Shown: one piece after another, positions 6,952-12,850 of the stretch | Layout: every line of letters starts with the position of its first letter | How positions within the stretch are numbered: position 1 is the first letter of the stretch | Virus record (IMG/VR): IMGVR_UViG_3300000176_000080 | Span: 1-20,020 of that record | DNA: 20,020 bases | Origin: a virus | Strand: one strand, 5' to 3' | Made by a program: the position numbers and the translations under genes | The notes under the pieces: model-generated | The model's input: the letters and a program-made list of their open reading frames with translations, nothing else | Database searches by the model: none | Told to the model about the DNA's origin: nothing

Positions 6952-6968
6952 CCTGTTAAACGAACAGG
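6952..6968 (-). promoter_or_regulatory. Hairpin in the leader of the scaffold/capsid transcript
   Basis: CCTGTT (6952-6957) and AACAGG (6963-6968) form a 6-bp stem with a 5-nt loop. It would sit within a few nucleotides of the 5' end of a transcript from the promoter at 7006-6978, where hairpins can protect mRNA from decay. It has no U tract and is 16 nt before the scaffold ribosome binding site, so it is unlikely to be a terminator. Confidence 0.5.
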
Positions 6969-6977
6969 CACGTTTGA

Positions 6978-7006
6978 ATCTTATTACTTTAAATAATTAT
7001 TGACAA
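6978..7006 (-). promoter_or_regulatory. Candidate sigma70-type promoter for scaffold and capsid genes
   Basis: Minus strand: TTGTCA (7006-7001), 17-nt spacer, TAAGAT (6983-6978), with an expected start near 6971. The rest of the 232-nt gene-free stretch 6929-7160 is very AT-rich, with no reading frame I would support. The promoter is predicted by pattern only; the -10 matches consensus at 4 of 6 positions. Confidence 0.42.
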
Positions 7007-7160
7007 TATTAAATTTCACATAAAGAAAACTTATACTTATTTAATAAATAAATGCGAATTCCTTGCTTATGCCAACATTCAGCTGTTTCAGGAATTGCAT
7101 ATATTTTTCCTATACAAATATAAATTTGAATTAAATATTTAATTTGAAAATTAAAATACA

Positions 7161-7340
7161 TTACTTTTTATTTTGTTTTTCATTTAAATCATGCAATGCT
7201 GTGTCTACAGCTTGTTTTTTTCCCATTATAGATTTTAAACGCTCAAATTCAGGATGGGTTTTAGCTCTTTCATGCTGTTCTTTATTGTATTTTTTTGCTA
7301 ATTCTTTAGATATATAATCTGCGTGATTTAATTCTTTCAT
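7161..7340 (-). CDS. Small charged protein, 59 aa, unknown function
   Basis: The ATG (7340-7338) overlaps the portal stop as ATGA, giving a 59-aa protein that starts MKELNHADYISKELAKKYNK and ends in a Lys-rich tail. It is hydrophilic and predicted helical, without Cys or membrane segments. Translational coupling to the portal gene and ordinary codon use support a real gene. Its position between portal and scaffold suggests a role in head assembly, but no family is recognised. About 230 nt of AT-rich non-coding sequence follow. Confidence 0.65.
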   Translation of the reverse strand: MKELNHADYISKELAKKYNKEQHERAKTHPEFERLKSIMGKKQAVDTALHDLNEKQNKK

Positions 7341-9400
7341 ATGGCCCTTTCTGTAGTTTCTGCTGACGCTAAATGTGCCTGTTGATGATCCATTCTTGCT
7401 AATAAAATTGCTATTTCCGCTTTCATACGTTCAATTTCTTTTTGTGTTTCTGTCTTAACTATGGTGTCATGTGCCATTGTTTCAACACGCATTTGCGTAT
7501 CGTGTCCCTTAGTTGTCTGACGCATGAGTTCGCGTTTAGTTTCGTTATCTTGTTTGACTTGCTCAATGTCTTGACGTTGTTGAATCATCATTTGAGCTTG
7601 TTGTAACTGTTGAGTTAATTGTTGAACTTGTGCTTCACCTTGCTTGAGCTTCATTTGAATTGCAGGTGGTATATCTGACATATCATCAATCTGAGCTAAT
7701 GGGTTATTAATTGCCATACGATCAGCAATAACATCAGCACCAGGGAAGTCCATATTTCTGACAAGTAAATCACCAGCAACTTGTACAAGTGATGGCTCTG
7801 CTTGGAATAATGCCATCATCGCTTCTACTGATTCTTGACGCTTCGAGTTATAGCCTGGTCCTGTATCCATCACAATGTCATATTCACCTACGCTCATGTC
7901 GTTCAAAATACGCTCAATGCCAGATTCATCCATCTTGCGTTCATTAATCGTCATAATCTCAGGCTTACCATCATCGCCAATGATTCGCATGGCTCTTTCG
8001 GTGTCATAAATATGAGGGATTAAATCAAGGATTACTCTACCAACTTGCCTGATACTACGAGTTAAATTGTCGTAATAGTGCATATTGGTCATGTCAGCTT
8101 GCATCTGCTGACCTTGGATTGCTTTACCGGATTGAATGCCTTGCGGTAACTGATTTGGATCGTAAATGCCAATAACTGCTTGTAAATCTAAATTCATTGA
8201 CTGCATTGCAGCCATTACTCCAGTAGGGGGTTGTTCTGGTGATTGTCTTACTGGTGGTGGAGCTGGTCTGCCATCAATGTCAGTCTGCTTGTAACGTAAA
8301 TAAGGCTTACTCGCATTGTTCGCTTCAGCCCATTCTTGTTCATGGCCTTCATCTTGTCCTTCAGCCAATATCCATTTTGCTTTGGGTGCAAGTGCGACAG
8401 TTTCAGTCAGAGCAGTTGACCAATAGTTATACATCCTTTGCGGATCTTTGGCCATGCGAACTAAACCAAAACGCTTATGTTTGCCTTGAACTATGGTGCT
8501 TTGACCATATACAGGGATAATTGGAATATATCGACCTGCCCATTCGCCCTCTTCAAGGATTTGCATCGCTGTCAATTTGCACCATTTAATCTTTTTACGG
8601 ACTGTTGTGCGTTGATTAATAACTTCAACACCTAATTTTTCCATTAACTTTTCATTAACTTCATCAGCGTAGATGCTTGAGCCATCTGATAACTGCATTA
8701 ACTCAACGGATTCTCTGACTGAATACCAATACTCAGCAATTCTGATTTCTTCTTTTTGTACCCAATCACCCATCACATCGCCAGTACCACGACTAACAAA
8801 ACCTTGGTCTATTTCAGCATCAGGATACATTGCACTAAATGATTTCTTACTAATAAGCGTTGTAATTAAACAACGCTCTGCATCTGAGCCATCAGCCATA
8901 ATGGAATTGGGATCAAAATACACAGTAAAAGGATTTTCAATTGGTCGAATATAAATTTCTTGGTCAAAGCTATCATCCTTCACATAATCGGTATGGACTC
9001 GGATATATCCCCAGCCCATGCGAACTGCATAATCCACAGCATTAATATAAGCCTGGTCAGCGTCAGACTGCAATTCAATATGTCGGCACATCCCAGTAAT
9101 GATTTGTGCCTGTTTTTCATCGGTTTGCGTATTCATGCCATGCGCTTTAATTCTAGGTCTTTGCTCTCGAATCTGATTCACAATCTGCCGGCAATACGCA
9201 TCGACTTTATTAATGGTCAAGCATGGTCTGGCTTCAAGTAATCGACTGTTCTGCACATCAACAGGCCATTGATCACCATTGCTAAAACGCACATCATCTA
9301 AGGCTTCAGCACGATTATTGGAGTCTACATCATTCACTTGACGTAAAAACTCCATTGCTTGATAGATTCTGTCATCTTGCTCAATGATTTCTTCGGCCAT
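7337..9400 (-). CDS. Portal protein, P22 gp1-like
   Basis: A 687-aa protein, close to the 725 aa of P22 portal. It forms the dodecameric ring through which DNA enters and leaves the head, and it contacts the large terminase. Family features are the N-terminal YQAMEFLRQVNDVDSNNRAE with RFSNGDQWP, then RPCLTINKVDAYCRQIVNQI (about residues 58-77), RPRIKAHG, GWGYIRVHTDY, IENPFTVYFDP, and NYWSTALTETVALAPKAKWI, where the central helical region begins. The C-terminus (about 585-670) is a Gln-rich coiled coil (QVQQLTQQLQQAQMMIQQRQ), as in the barrel of P22-like portals. AAGGG lies 7 nt before the ATG. It follows the large terminase by 26 nt and overlaps the 59-aa gene by 4 nt. Confidence 0.93.
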   Translation of the reverse strand: MAEEIIEQDDRIYQAMEFLRQVNDVDSNNRAEALDDVRFSNGDQWPVDVQNSRLLEARPCLTINKVDAYCRQIVNQIREQRPRIKAHGMNTQTDEKQAQIITGMCRHIELQSDADQAYINAVDYAVRMGWGYIRVHTDYVKDDSFDQEIYIRPIENPFTVYFDPNSIMADGSDAERCLITTLISKKSFSAMYPDAEIDQGFVSRGTGDVMGDWVQKEEIRIAEYWYSVRESVELMQLSDGSSIYADEVNEKLMEKLGVEVINQRTTVRKKIKWCKLTAMQILEEGEWAGRYIPIIPVYGQSTIVQGKHKRFGLVRMAKDPQRMYNYWSTALTETVALAPKAKWILAEGQDEGHEQEWAEANNASKPYLRYKQTDIDGRPAPPPVRQSPEQPPTGVMAAMQSMNLDLQAVIGIYDPNQLPQGIQSGKAIQGQQMQADMTNMHYYDNLTRSIRQVGRVILDLIPHIYDTERAMRIIGDDGKPEIMTINERKMDESGIERILNDMSVGEYDIVMDTGPGYNSKRQESVEAMMALFQAEPSLVQVAGDLLVRNMDFPGADVIADRMAINNPLAQIDDMSDIPPAIQMKLKQGEAQVQQLTQQLQQAQMMIQQRQDIEQVKQDNETKRELMRQTTKGHDTQMRVETMAHDTIVKTETQKEIERMKAEIAILLARMDHQQAHLASAETTERAI

Positions 9401-9426
9401 AATTTACCCTTGTAATTTTTGCAATT

Positions 9427-10695
9427 TTAACTCATCCATGAGCCACGTTCAATATTAACTGGTCTTTTTACTGTTTTCTTTGGCTCATTTACTAAAAGAC
9501 CTAGCATCCTAAATGCATCTGCACCATGGGAATATTGGTCATGGAGTGGCTTTTGTGACCAAGCACCGCTCTCATCCACATCATACCGATAGTGTCTAAG
9601 ACATTGCAGGCCATCGCCACAGTTCTCACGATCAAACACGCATTTATTAAAAATAGTTCTGGCTGCGTTGATGGAGTCAGTCACCGGCACTCTTGGCAAT
9701 ATCTGAACTTTGTACCCAGCACTACGCACAATTTCCTCAATCGATCGCCCTGAGCCTAAACTTTTAGCAGCTGCATCATGTGGCAGCCACAGCGTATCAA
9801 AGTGATAACCAAACTTTTGCATCTCAGCCAAATACCAACTAATCGTCTGTTGATTGGCCTGCATATATCGAATTAATCGGATTTCTAAACCAATAAACTG
9901 CACAAACCAAATGGCAGTATGATCAGCCCAGCCAAGGTCAAAGACTGCATGAACTGGCTTAATGGCATCGTATGGCACTCTAGTGATTCGGTTATCCATC
10001 TCAGCCTGTTGCATCTCCTTGGCAAAAATAGCACCATCAACAGTAACTCGGCACATTCCTTCCCAGACTGTATTGTAGGATTCAGGATCACGATTCTTGA
10101 GTGAGATGCGCTCAAGATTCAAAGTTTCCGGAAACCAAGGATTATCGGACCAATTAATCTTTTGGATAATTGCGTTCTCAGGTGGATGCATCACAAAACG
10201 CTGATAAGTTTCATCGGTTTCCAGCTCTGGATTGAATGAAACCCATATTTCAGAGTTTTCTTTACGAATGGTTGGAATCAATATATTCCATGAGGATTTG
10301 GTCACAGACTGTGCTTCCTCTATCCAGCAATAGTCCACACCTTCGTAAGATTTGATATTGGCAGTATTGTTTTTCAGGCCTACAAAACTAAACTCTGTAC
10401 CATTCTTGCCCTTGATATTGGCTTGTAAAATTTCATAAAAGGATTCCAATCCCAACAATTCAATCTGATCACTTAGTAATTTATGCACCGAATCACGCAT
10501 CGATGTCATGTATTCCCTGGCACATAAAATGCGAATAGGTGACTTAGCACCTAAAATAAGTAATGCTTTAGCTACTGAATGGGATTTTCCTGCACCACGT
10601 CCACCCCAGTAAACCTTATAACGCGATTTGTCGAACAAGGTCGACATCTTAAATGGGAATTCAGCCTTGGCAATTGCTCCATCAACGTCACTCAT
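9427..10695 (-). CDS. terL: Terminase large subunit, PBSX/Terminase_3-like
   Basis: A 422-aa packaging motor. The N-terminal ATPase has Walker A GGRGAGKS (residues 31-38), Walker B YCWIEEA (122-128, with the catalytic Glu pair) and a coupling motif near IWVSFNPELE (150-159). The C-terminal RNase-H-fold nuclease carries VFDLGWADHT (251-260, Asp253 and Asp258 as likely metal ligands), LWLPHDAAAKSLGSGRS, and DQYSHGADAFRM near the end with the last acidic ligand. The length fits the PBSX-type family. The ATG overlaps the small-terminase stop by 8 nt. It cuts concatemeric DNA and pumps it through the portal encoded next door. Confidence 0.95.
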   Translation of the reverse strand: MSDVDGAIAKAEFPFKMSTLFDKSRYKVYWGGRGAGKSHSVAKALLILGAKSPIRILCAREYMTSMRDSVHKLLSDQIELLGLESFYEILQANIKGKNGTEFSFVGLKNNTANIKSYEGVDYCWIEEAQSVTKSSWNILIPTIRKENSEIWVSFNPELETDETYQRFVMHPPENAIIQKINWSDNPWFPETLNLERISLKNRDPESYNTVWEGMCRVTVDGAIFAKEMQQAEMDNRITRVPYDAIKPVHAVFDLGWADHTAIWFVQFIGLEIRLIRYMQANQQTISWYLAEMQKFGYHFDTLWLPHDAAAKSLGSGRSIEEIVRSAGYKVQILPRVPVTDSINAARTIFNKCVFDRENCGDGLQCLRHYRYDVDESGAWSQKPLHDQYSHGADAFRMLGLLVNEPKKTVKRPVNIERGSWMS

Positions 10696-10975
10696 TTGGC
10701 TTTACGAACATCACTTGAATGCTATTAACAGACTCTCCATCGGTGGTAATGTCTGTGGATTGTGTGGCTTTCCCATCTAATCTATCTGCTAAAAAAGATA
10801 CTGCCCATGGATCTCCTTCTTCAGCTTTATCAACAACCTTGTCAGCAGCAGCTCTTAATTTATGCGGGTTTTGTGCAATAGATCGTCTGAGCGCATCTAA
10901 AAATGGTTTATTTTTACTCTGGTTTTTATTACCAGGTTGGCCACCTTTGGAGTTATTCGTATTTTCGTCTATCAT
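10688..10975 (-). CDS. Putative terminase small subunit (DUF5681-like)
   Basis: A 95-aa basic protein with GGQPGNKNQSKNKPFLDALR at residues 11-30, then KLRAAADKVVDKAEEGDPWA and VSFLADRLDGKATQ. The GN.N..KN..W/F.DALRRA and L...G...A...L.DRLDGK pattern is frequent in small phage proteins encoded just before the large terminase and commonly annotated as terminase small subunits. The 8-nt overlap with terL supports this. DNA binding to the packaging site is inferred from the family and position. The ATG at 10975 is the only reasonable start. Confidence 0.75.
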   Translation of the reverse strand: MIDENTNNSKGGQPGNKNQSKNKPFLDALRRSIAQNPHKLRAAADKVVDKAEEGDPWAVSFLADRLDGKATQSTDITTDGESVNSIQVMFVKPNE

Positions 10976-10993
10976 TTTGATTTTAAAAAAACT

Positions 10994-11218
10994 TTATGGT
11001 TGTTTTTCTTCATCAGCCGGAGCAAATTTAACTTGAATTTCATCCGTTGTAGACTCTTGTTTTTCCTCAACATTTTGAGGTTGTGGAGGCTTCGGTGTTA
11101 CTTGTTTATTAACATGAGCTTGAATGTATTCAATGAGTCCCCTTGCATATTTGTGTGGCACTTCATCCAAATACTTCATCATTTCATTAATTTGATCGAT
11201 GTGAAAATTGATAATCAT
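10994..11218 (-). CDS. Small phage protein, 74 aa, unknown function
   Basis: A 74-aa protein. The N-terminal 40 residues (FHIDQINEMMKYLDEVPHKY, then ARGLIEYIQ) are predicted helical and resemble short phage proteins of the type ...L..LPY....LI..IQ. The rest is a Pro/Gln/Glu-rich disordered tail (PKPPQPQNVEEKQE). The ATG overlaps the stop of the 46-aa gene by 4 nt (ATGA), and AAAGG lies about 9 nt upstream. It sits just upstream of the small terminase. The function is unknown. Confidence 0.65.
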   Translation of the reverse strand: MIINFHIDQINEMMKYLDEVPHKYARGLIEYIQAHVNKQVTPKPPQPQNVEEKQESTTDEIQVKFAPADEEKQP

Positions 11219-11355
11219 TTCTTTTTACCTTTCTTTGCTTCACGTTGTACATTAAGTGCTATTGCTACTGCTTGTTTCTGTGGTTTACCTGCTTCTATCT
11301 CTTTTTTGATGTTTTTAGGCACAACTTTTTCTGATTTAGATTTAATTAATGGCAT
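11215..11355 (-). CDS. 46-aa basic micro-protein conserved in phages
   Basis: ATG at 11355, stop TGA at 11217-11215. The protein starts MPLIKSKSEKVVPKNIKKEI and has the core GKPQKQAVAIALNVQREAKK. The pattern MPL.KSKS.K.VS.NI..E..AGKP.KQAVAIAL is one I recognise from many environmental phages, where it is a short Lys-rich helical protein of unknown role (nucleic-acid binding is plausible from charge). It overlaps the GroES gene by 14 nt and the 74-aa gene by 4 nt, so all three are translationally coupled. Confidence 0.75.
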   Translation of the reverse strand: MPLIKSKSEKVVPKNIKKEIEAGKPQKQAVAIALNVQREAKKGKKK

Positions 11356-11653
11356 TTACATTCTCCTGTTCAAAGCAAATATCAGCCCAACTCATGACCA
11401 GATAACGCTCATTGTTTTCAAAGTATTCAGTATATTTTAAATATTCGTCTTTGCCCATTGTGCCAAATCTGACGAATGATCCGACTAAAACCGGCATTTC
11501 TTCACGTCTGCCATTGGGTAATTTCTTGCCTGGTCCGACTGCGACCACAGTTCCCATATTGTCTTTCTCATCCATAATCACATGAATCAAAGACGATTTA
11601 ACTCGTTCAATGGGTTTGACTACAATTTTATCGTGTAAAGGTTTAAGCAACAT
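11342..11653 (-). CDS. GroES-like co-chaperonin
   Basis: A 103-aa protein of Cpn10 length. It opens LLKPLHDKIVVKPIER (compare the GroES start .IRPLHDRV.VK). A flexible segment at about residues 17-31 with HVIM takes the place of the GroEL-binding mobile loop (IVL in GroES). GTVVAVGPGK (34-43) matches G.V.AVG.G., PVLVGSFVRF matches VKVGD.V.F, and YLVMSWADI matches the C-terminal (L)IM.E.DI. It would cap host GroEL and adapt the folding chamber, as T4 gp31 does for the gp23 capsid protein; here the P22-like coat is the probable client (inference). It overlaps the Cys-rich gene upstream by 11 nt and the 46-aa gene downstream by 14 nt. No GroEL is seen in the window. Confidence 0.88.
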   Translation of the reverse strand: MLLKPLHDKIVVKPIERVKSSLIHVIMDEKDNMGTVVAVGPGKKLPNGRREEMPVLVGSFVRFGTMGKDEYLKYTEYFENNERYLVMSWADICFEQENVNAIN

Positions 11654-11897
11654 TTCTTTTGGGCCTTCCTGCTTTGGGTTTCATTGCAGCCACTTCAGCT
11701 TGAATGGATTCTTTGGTTACTTCTTGAACAATGTTGTCCAATGCTCCAAATGTTGAACTCTGGGCATATTCGCCACAGAGGTCTGTAGAATGCCTGTTTT
11801 GATAAGTAGGGTATCTGCGACATGAACCTAAAATATTATTGGGTTCGCTAAAATATTTACAGTTTCCGCAGTTACTTTTAAAATGATTCTCAGACAT
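11643..11897 (-). CDS. Small Cys-rich protein, probable zinc binding (84 aa)
   Basis: An 84-aa protein. The first half carries CGNCKYF (C10, C13), GSCRRYP (C26) and LCGEY (C41), a four-Cys set spaced like a small zinc ribbon or treble-clef-like module. The pattern C..C.YF...GxCRRYP...CGEY recurs in short phage proteins. The second half is helical and ends in a basic tail (KPKAGRPKRN). It may bind DNA or protein; the function is unknown. It overlaps the GroES start by 11 nt and lies after the hairpin at 11924-11958. Confidence 0.7.
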   Translation of the reverse strand: MSENHFKSNCGNCKYFSEPNNILGSCRRYPTYQNRHSTDLCGEYAQSSTFGALDNIVQEVTKESIQAEVAAMKPKAGRPKRNVA

Positions 11898-11923
11898 TAA
11901 ATAATTATCCTATTTGATGTTAG

Positions 11924-11958
11924 AAACCCCTAATCACTCTACAAAGTTTTAGGGGTTT
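11924..11958. terminator. Terminator hairpin, stronger on the plus strand
   Basis: AAACCCCTAA (11924-11933) pairs with TTAGGGGTTT (11949-11958), 10 bp with a 15-nt loop. On the plus strand it is followed by TGTTTTTTT. On the minus strand, the direction of both flanking genes, only a short UUU tail follows, so there it may attenuate rather than stop. Its stem core AACCCCTAA is shared with the terminator at 4042-4069. Confidence 0.7.
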
Positions 11959-11965
11959 TGTTTTT

Positions 11966-12307
11966 TTAGTCTTGTGGATAAGCAGCGCGTTTGTGGTCAT
12001 AAACGACTTTTTCAGAGCTTCCACCCTTCATTTCGCCTAACATACCATCGTTTTTACCCATGTGACTAGCATCTCTTGCACCAATGCCATCAGCCTTGCC
12101 CATTGCAACGCCACCAACTAGTTTAGCTTTACGCTCACCAGATGTATCGCTAGACGTTGCACCTTTAGGAATCATTTCGCCTGATTCGCCTTTAGTACCT
12201 TTAGTGCTGTTTGGCCCAGACTCTGAACCTTTTTTCATACCTGATTTATCGCTTGAAACAACACCCTTTGGCATTTTTTCACCACTTGCTGGTTTACCGT
12301 AATTCAT
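11966..12307 (-). CDS. Low-complexity Gly/Lys/Ser-rich protein, unknown function
   Basis: I place the start at the ATG 12307-12305 (MNYGKPASG), because AAGGA lies about 9 nt upstream; an ATG at 12352 in the same frame lacks a good ribosome binding site. The 113-aa product is rich in Gly, Lys, Ser and Met and probably disordered. It has an internal duplication, GEKMPKGVVSSDKSGMKK and GEMIPKGATSSDTSGERK, and later repeated GKADG/GKNDG motifs. There is no Cys or hydrophobic core. It precedes the hairpin at 11924-11958. The function is unknown. A low-complexity virion or nucleic-acid-associated protein is possible but not shown. Confidence 0.65.
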   Translation of the reverse strand: MNYGKPASGEKMPKGVVSSDKSGMKKGSESGPNSTKGTKGESGEMIPKGATSSDTSGERKAKLVGGVAMGKADGIGARDASHMGKNDGMLGEMKGGSSEKVVYDHKRAAYPQD

Positions 12308-12388
12308 TTTTAATTTTCCTTTGCAAAGAAATCTCAACGCGAGATAACTCATTTTATATCAAAAGTTTTATTTTGTGGGAAACAAAAT

Positions 12389-12571
12389 TTAATCCCAAAA
12401 TATTTCTTCAACAACAACTTTTTTTTCTTGATATTTGGTGCATCGATTTTTTAAGTCTGGAGTCCACCAAGGATCACCAGCCTTGCATTGCCCTTTCCAA
12501 GTTTTGTATTCACCATTGGCCAATTCATTCGGCATTGACACACAATTTTTGCAATAAACTCGATCATCCAT
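12389..12571 (-). CDS. Small Cys-rich protein, probable zinc binding (60 aa)
   Basis: A 60-aa protein, MDDRVYCKNCVSMPNE at the start, then GQCKAGDPWWTP and NRCTKYQEKK. Four Cys (C7, C10, C29, C44) are arranged like a small zinc-binding module similar to that of the 84-aa protein at 11643, so the two could be distant relatives. GGAG lies about 7 nt before the ATG. It is the first gene after the AGGTRTGTCA repeat region and is preceded by the terminator of the primase-helicase gene, so it needs a promoter in the repeat region. The function is unknown. Confidence 0.68.
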   Translation of the reverse strand: MDDRVYCKNCVSMPNELANGEYKTWKGQCKAGDPWWTPDLKNRCTKYQEKKVVVEEIFWD

Positions 12572-12596
12572 TTTCTTCTCCGTTTTAAGTGATTTT

Positions 12597-12844
12597 TAGG
12601 TGTGACACACTAGGTACACCACACCTACCATTTCCTTATATAGTGCCAAATATGTATATATACCTATAAATACCTATATTTATATAAATAATAATAAATA
12701 TTAAAAAAGGTATGTCAGGTATGTCAAGGTATTGATTCATAAAATAATTTTTTTTAAAAAGGTGTGTCATTGAGGTATGTCATTTTTTATTGAGGTGTGT
12801 CTTAATTTCGTTTAAAAAAAGACACACCTTTGATAGGTGTGTCA
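12597..12844. repeat. Array of AGGTRTGTCA repeats with AT-rich core: candidate origin (iterons) or operators
   Basis: The 270-nt gap between the 60-aa gene and the primase-helicase gene holds recurring AGGT(G/A)TGTCA units: 12598-12607 (variant AGGTGTGACA), 12708-12717 and 12717-12726 (head to tail, 9-nt period), 12760-12769, 12773-12782, 12793-12802 (last base T) and 12835-12844, plus an inverted one at 12821-12829. TAGGTGTG (12597-12604) is also mirrored by CACACCTA (12620-12627). Between the outer groups, about 12640-12707 is almost pure A/T with TACCTATA twice. Repeats next to an AT-rich stretch beside a replication gene resemble an iteron origin; repressor operators are the alternative. 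Confidence 0.6.
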
Positions 12845-12850
12845 CTTTTT
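12814..12850. terminator. Terminator of the primase-helicase gene, stop codon inside the stem
   Basis: GACACACCT (12821-12829) and AGGTGTGTC (12835-12843) pair perfectly over 9 bp with a 5-nt loop. On the minus strand seven U residues follow (12820-12814), a textbook Rho-independent terminator. The TGA of the primase-helicase gene (12844-12842) lies in the stem. The two arms are themselves copies of the AGGTGTGTC repeat. On the plus strand ACTTTTT follows, giving weaker reverse termination. Confidence 0.82.

Noticed and set aside
12597-12844. CRISPR array at the AGGTRTGTCA repeats
   Set aside because: Units are only about 10 nt, irregularly spaced, with no constant-length spacers or longer repeats.
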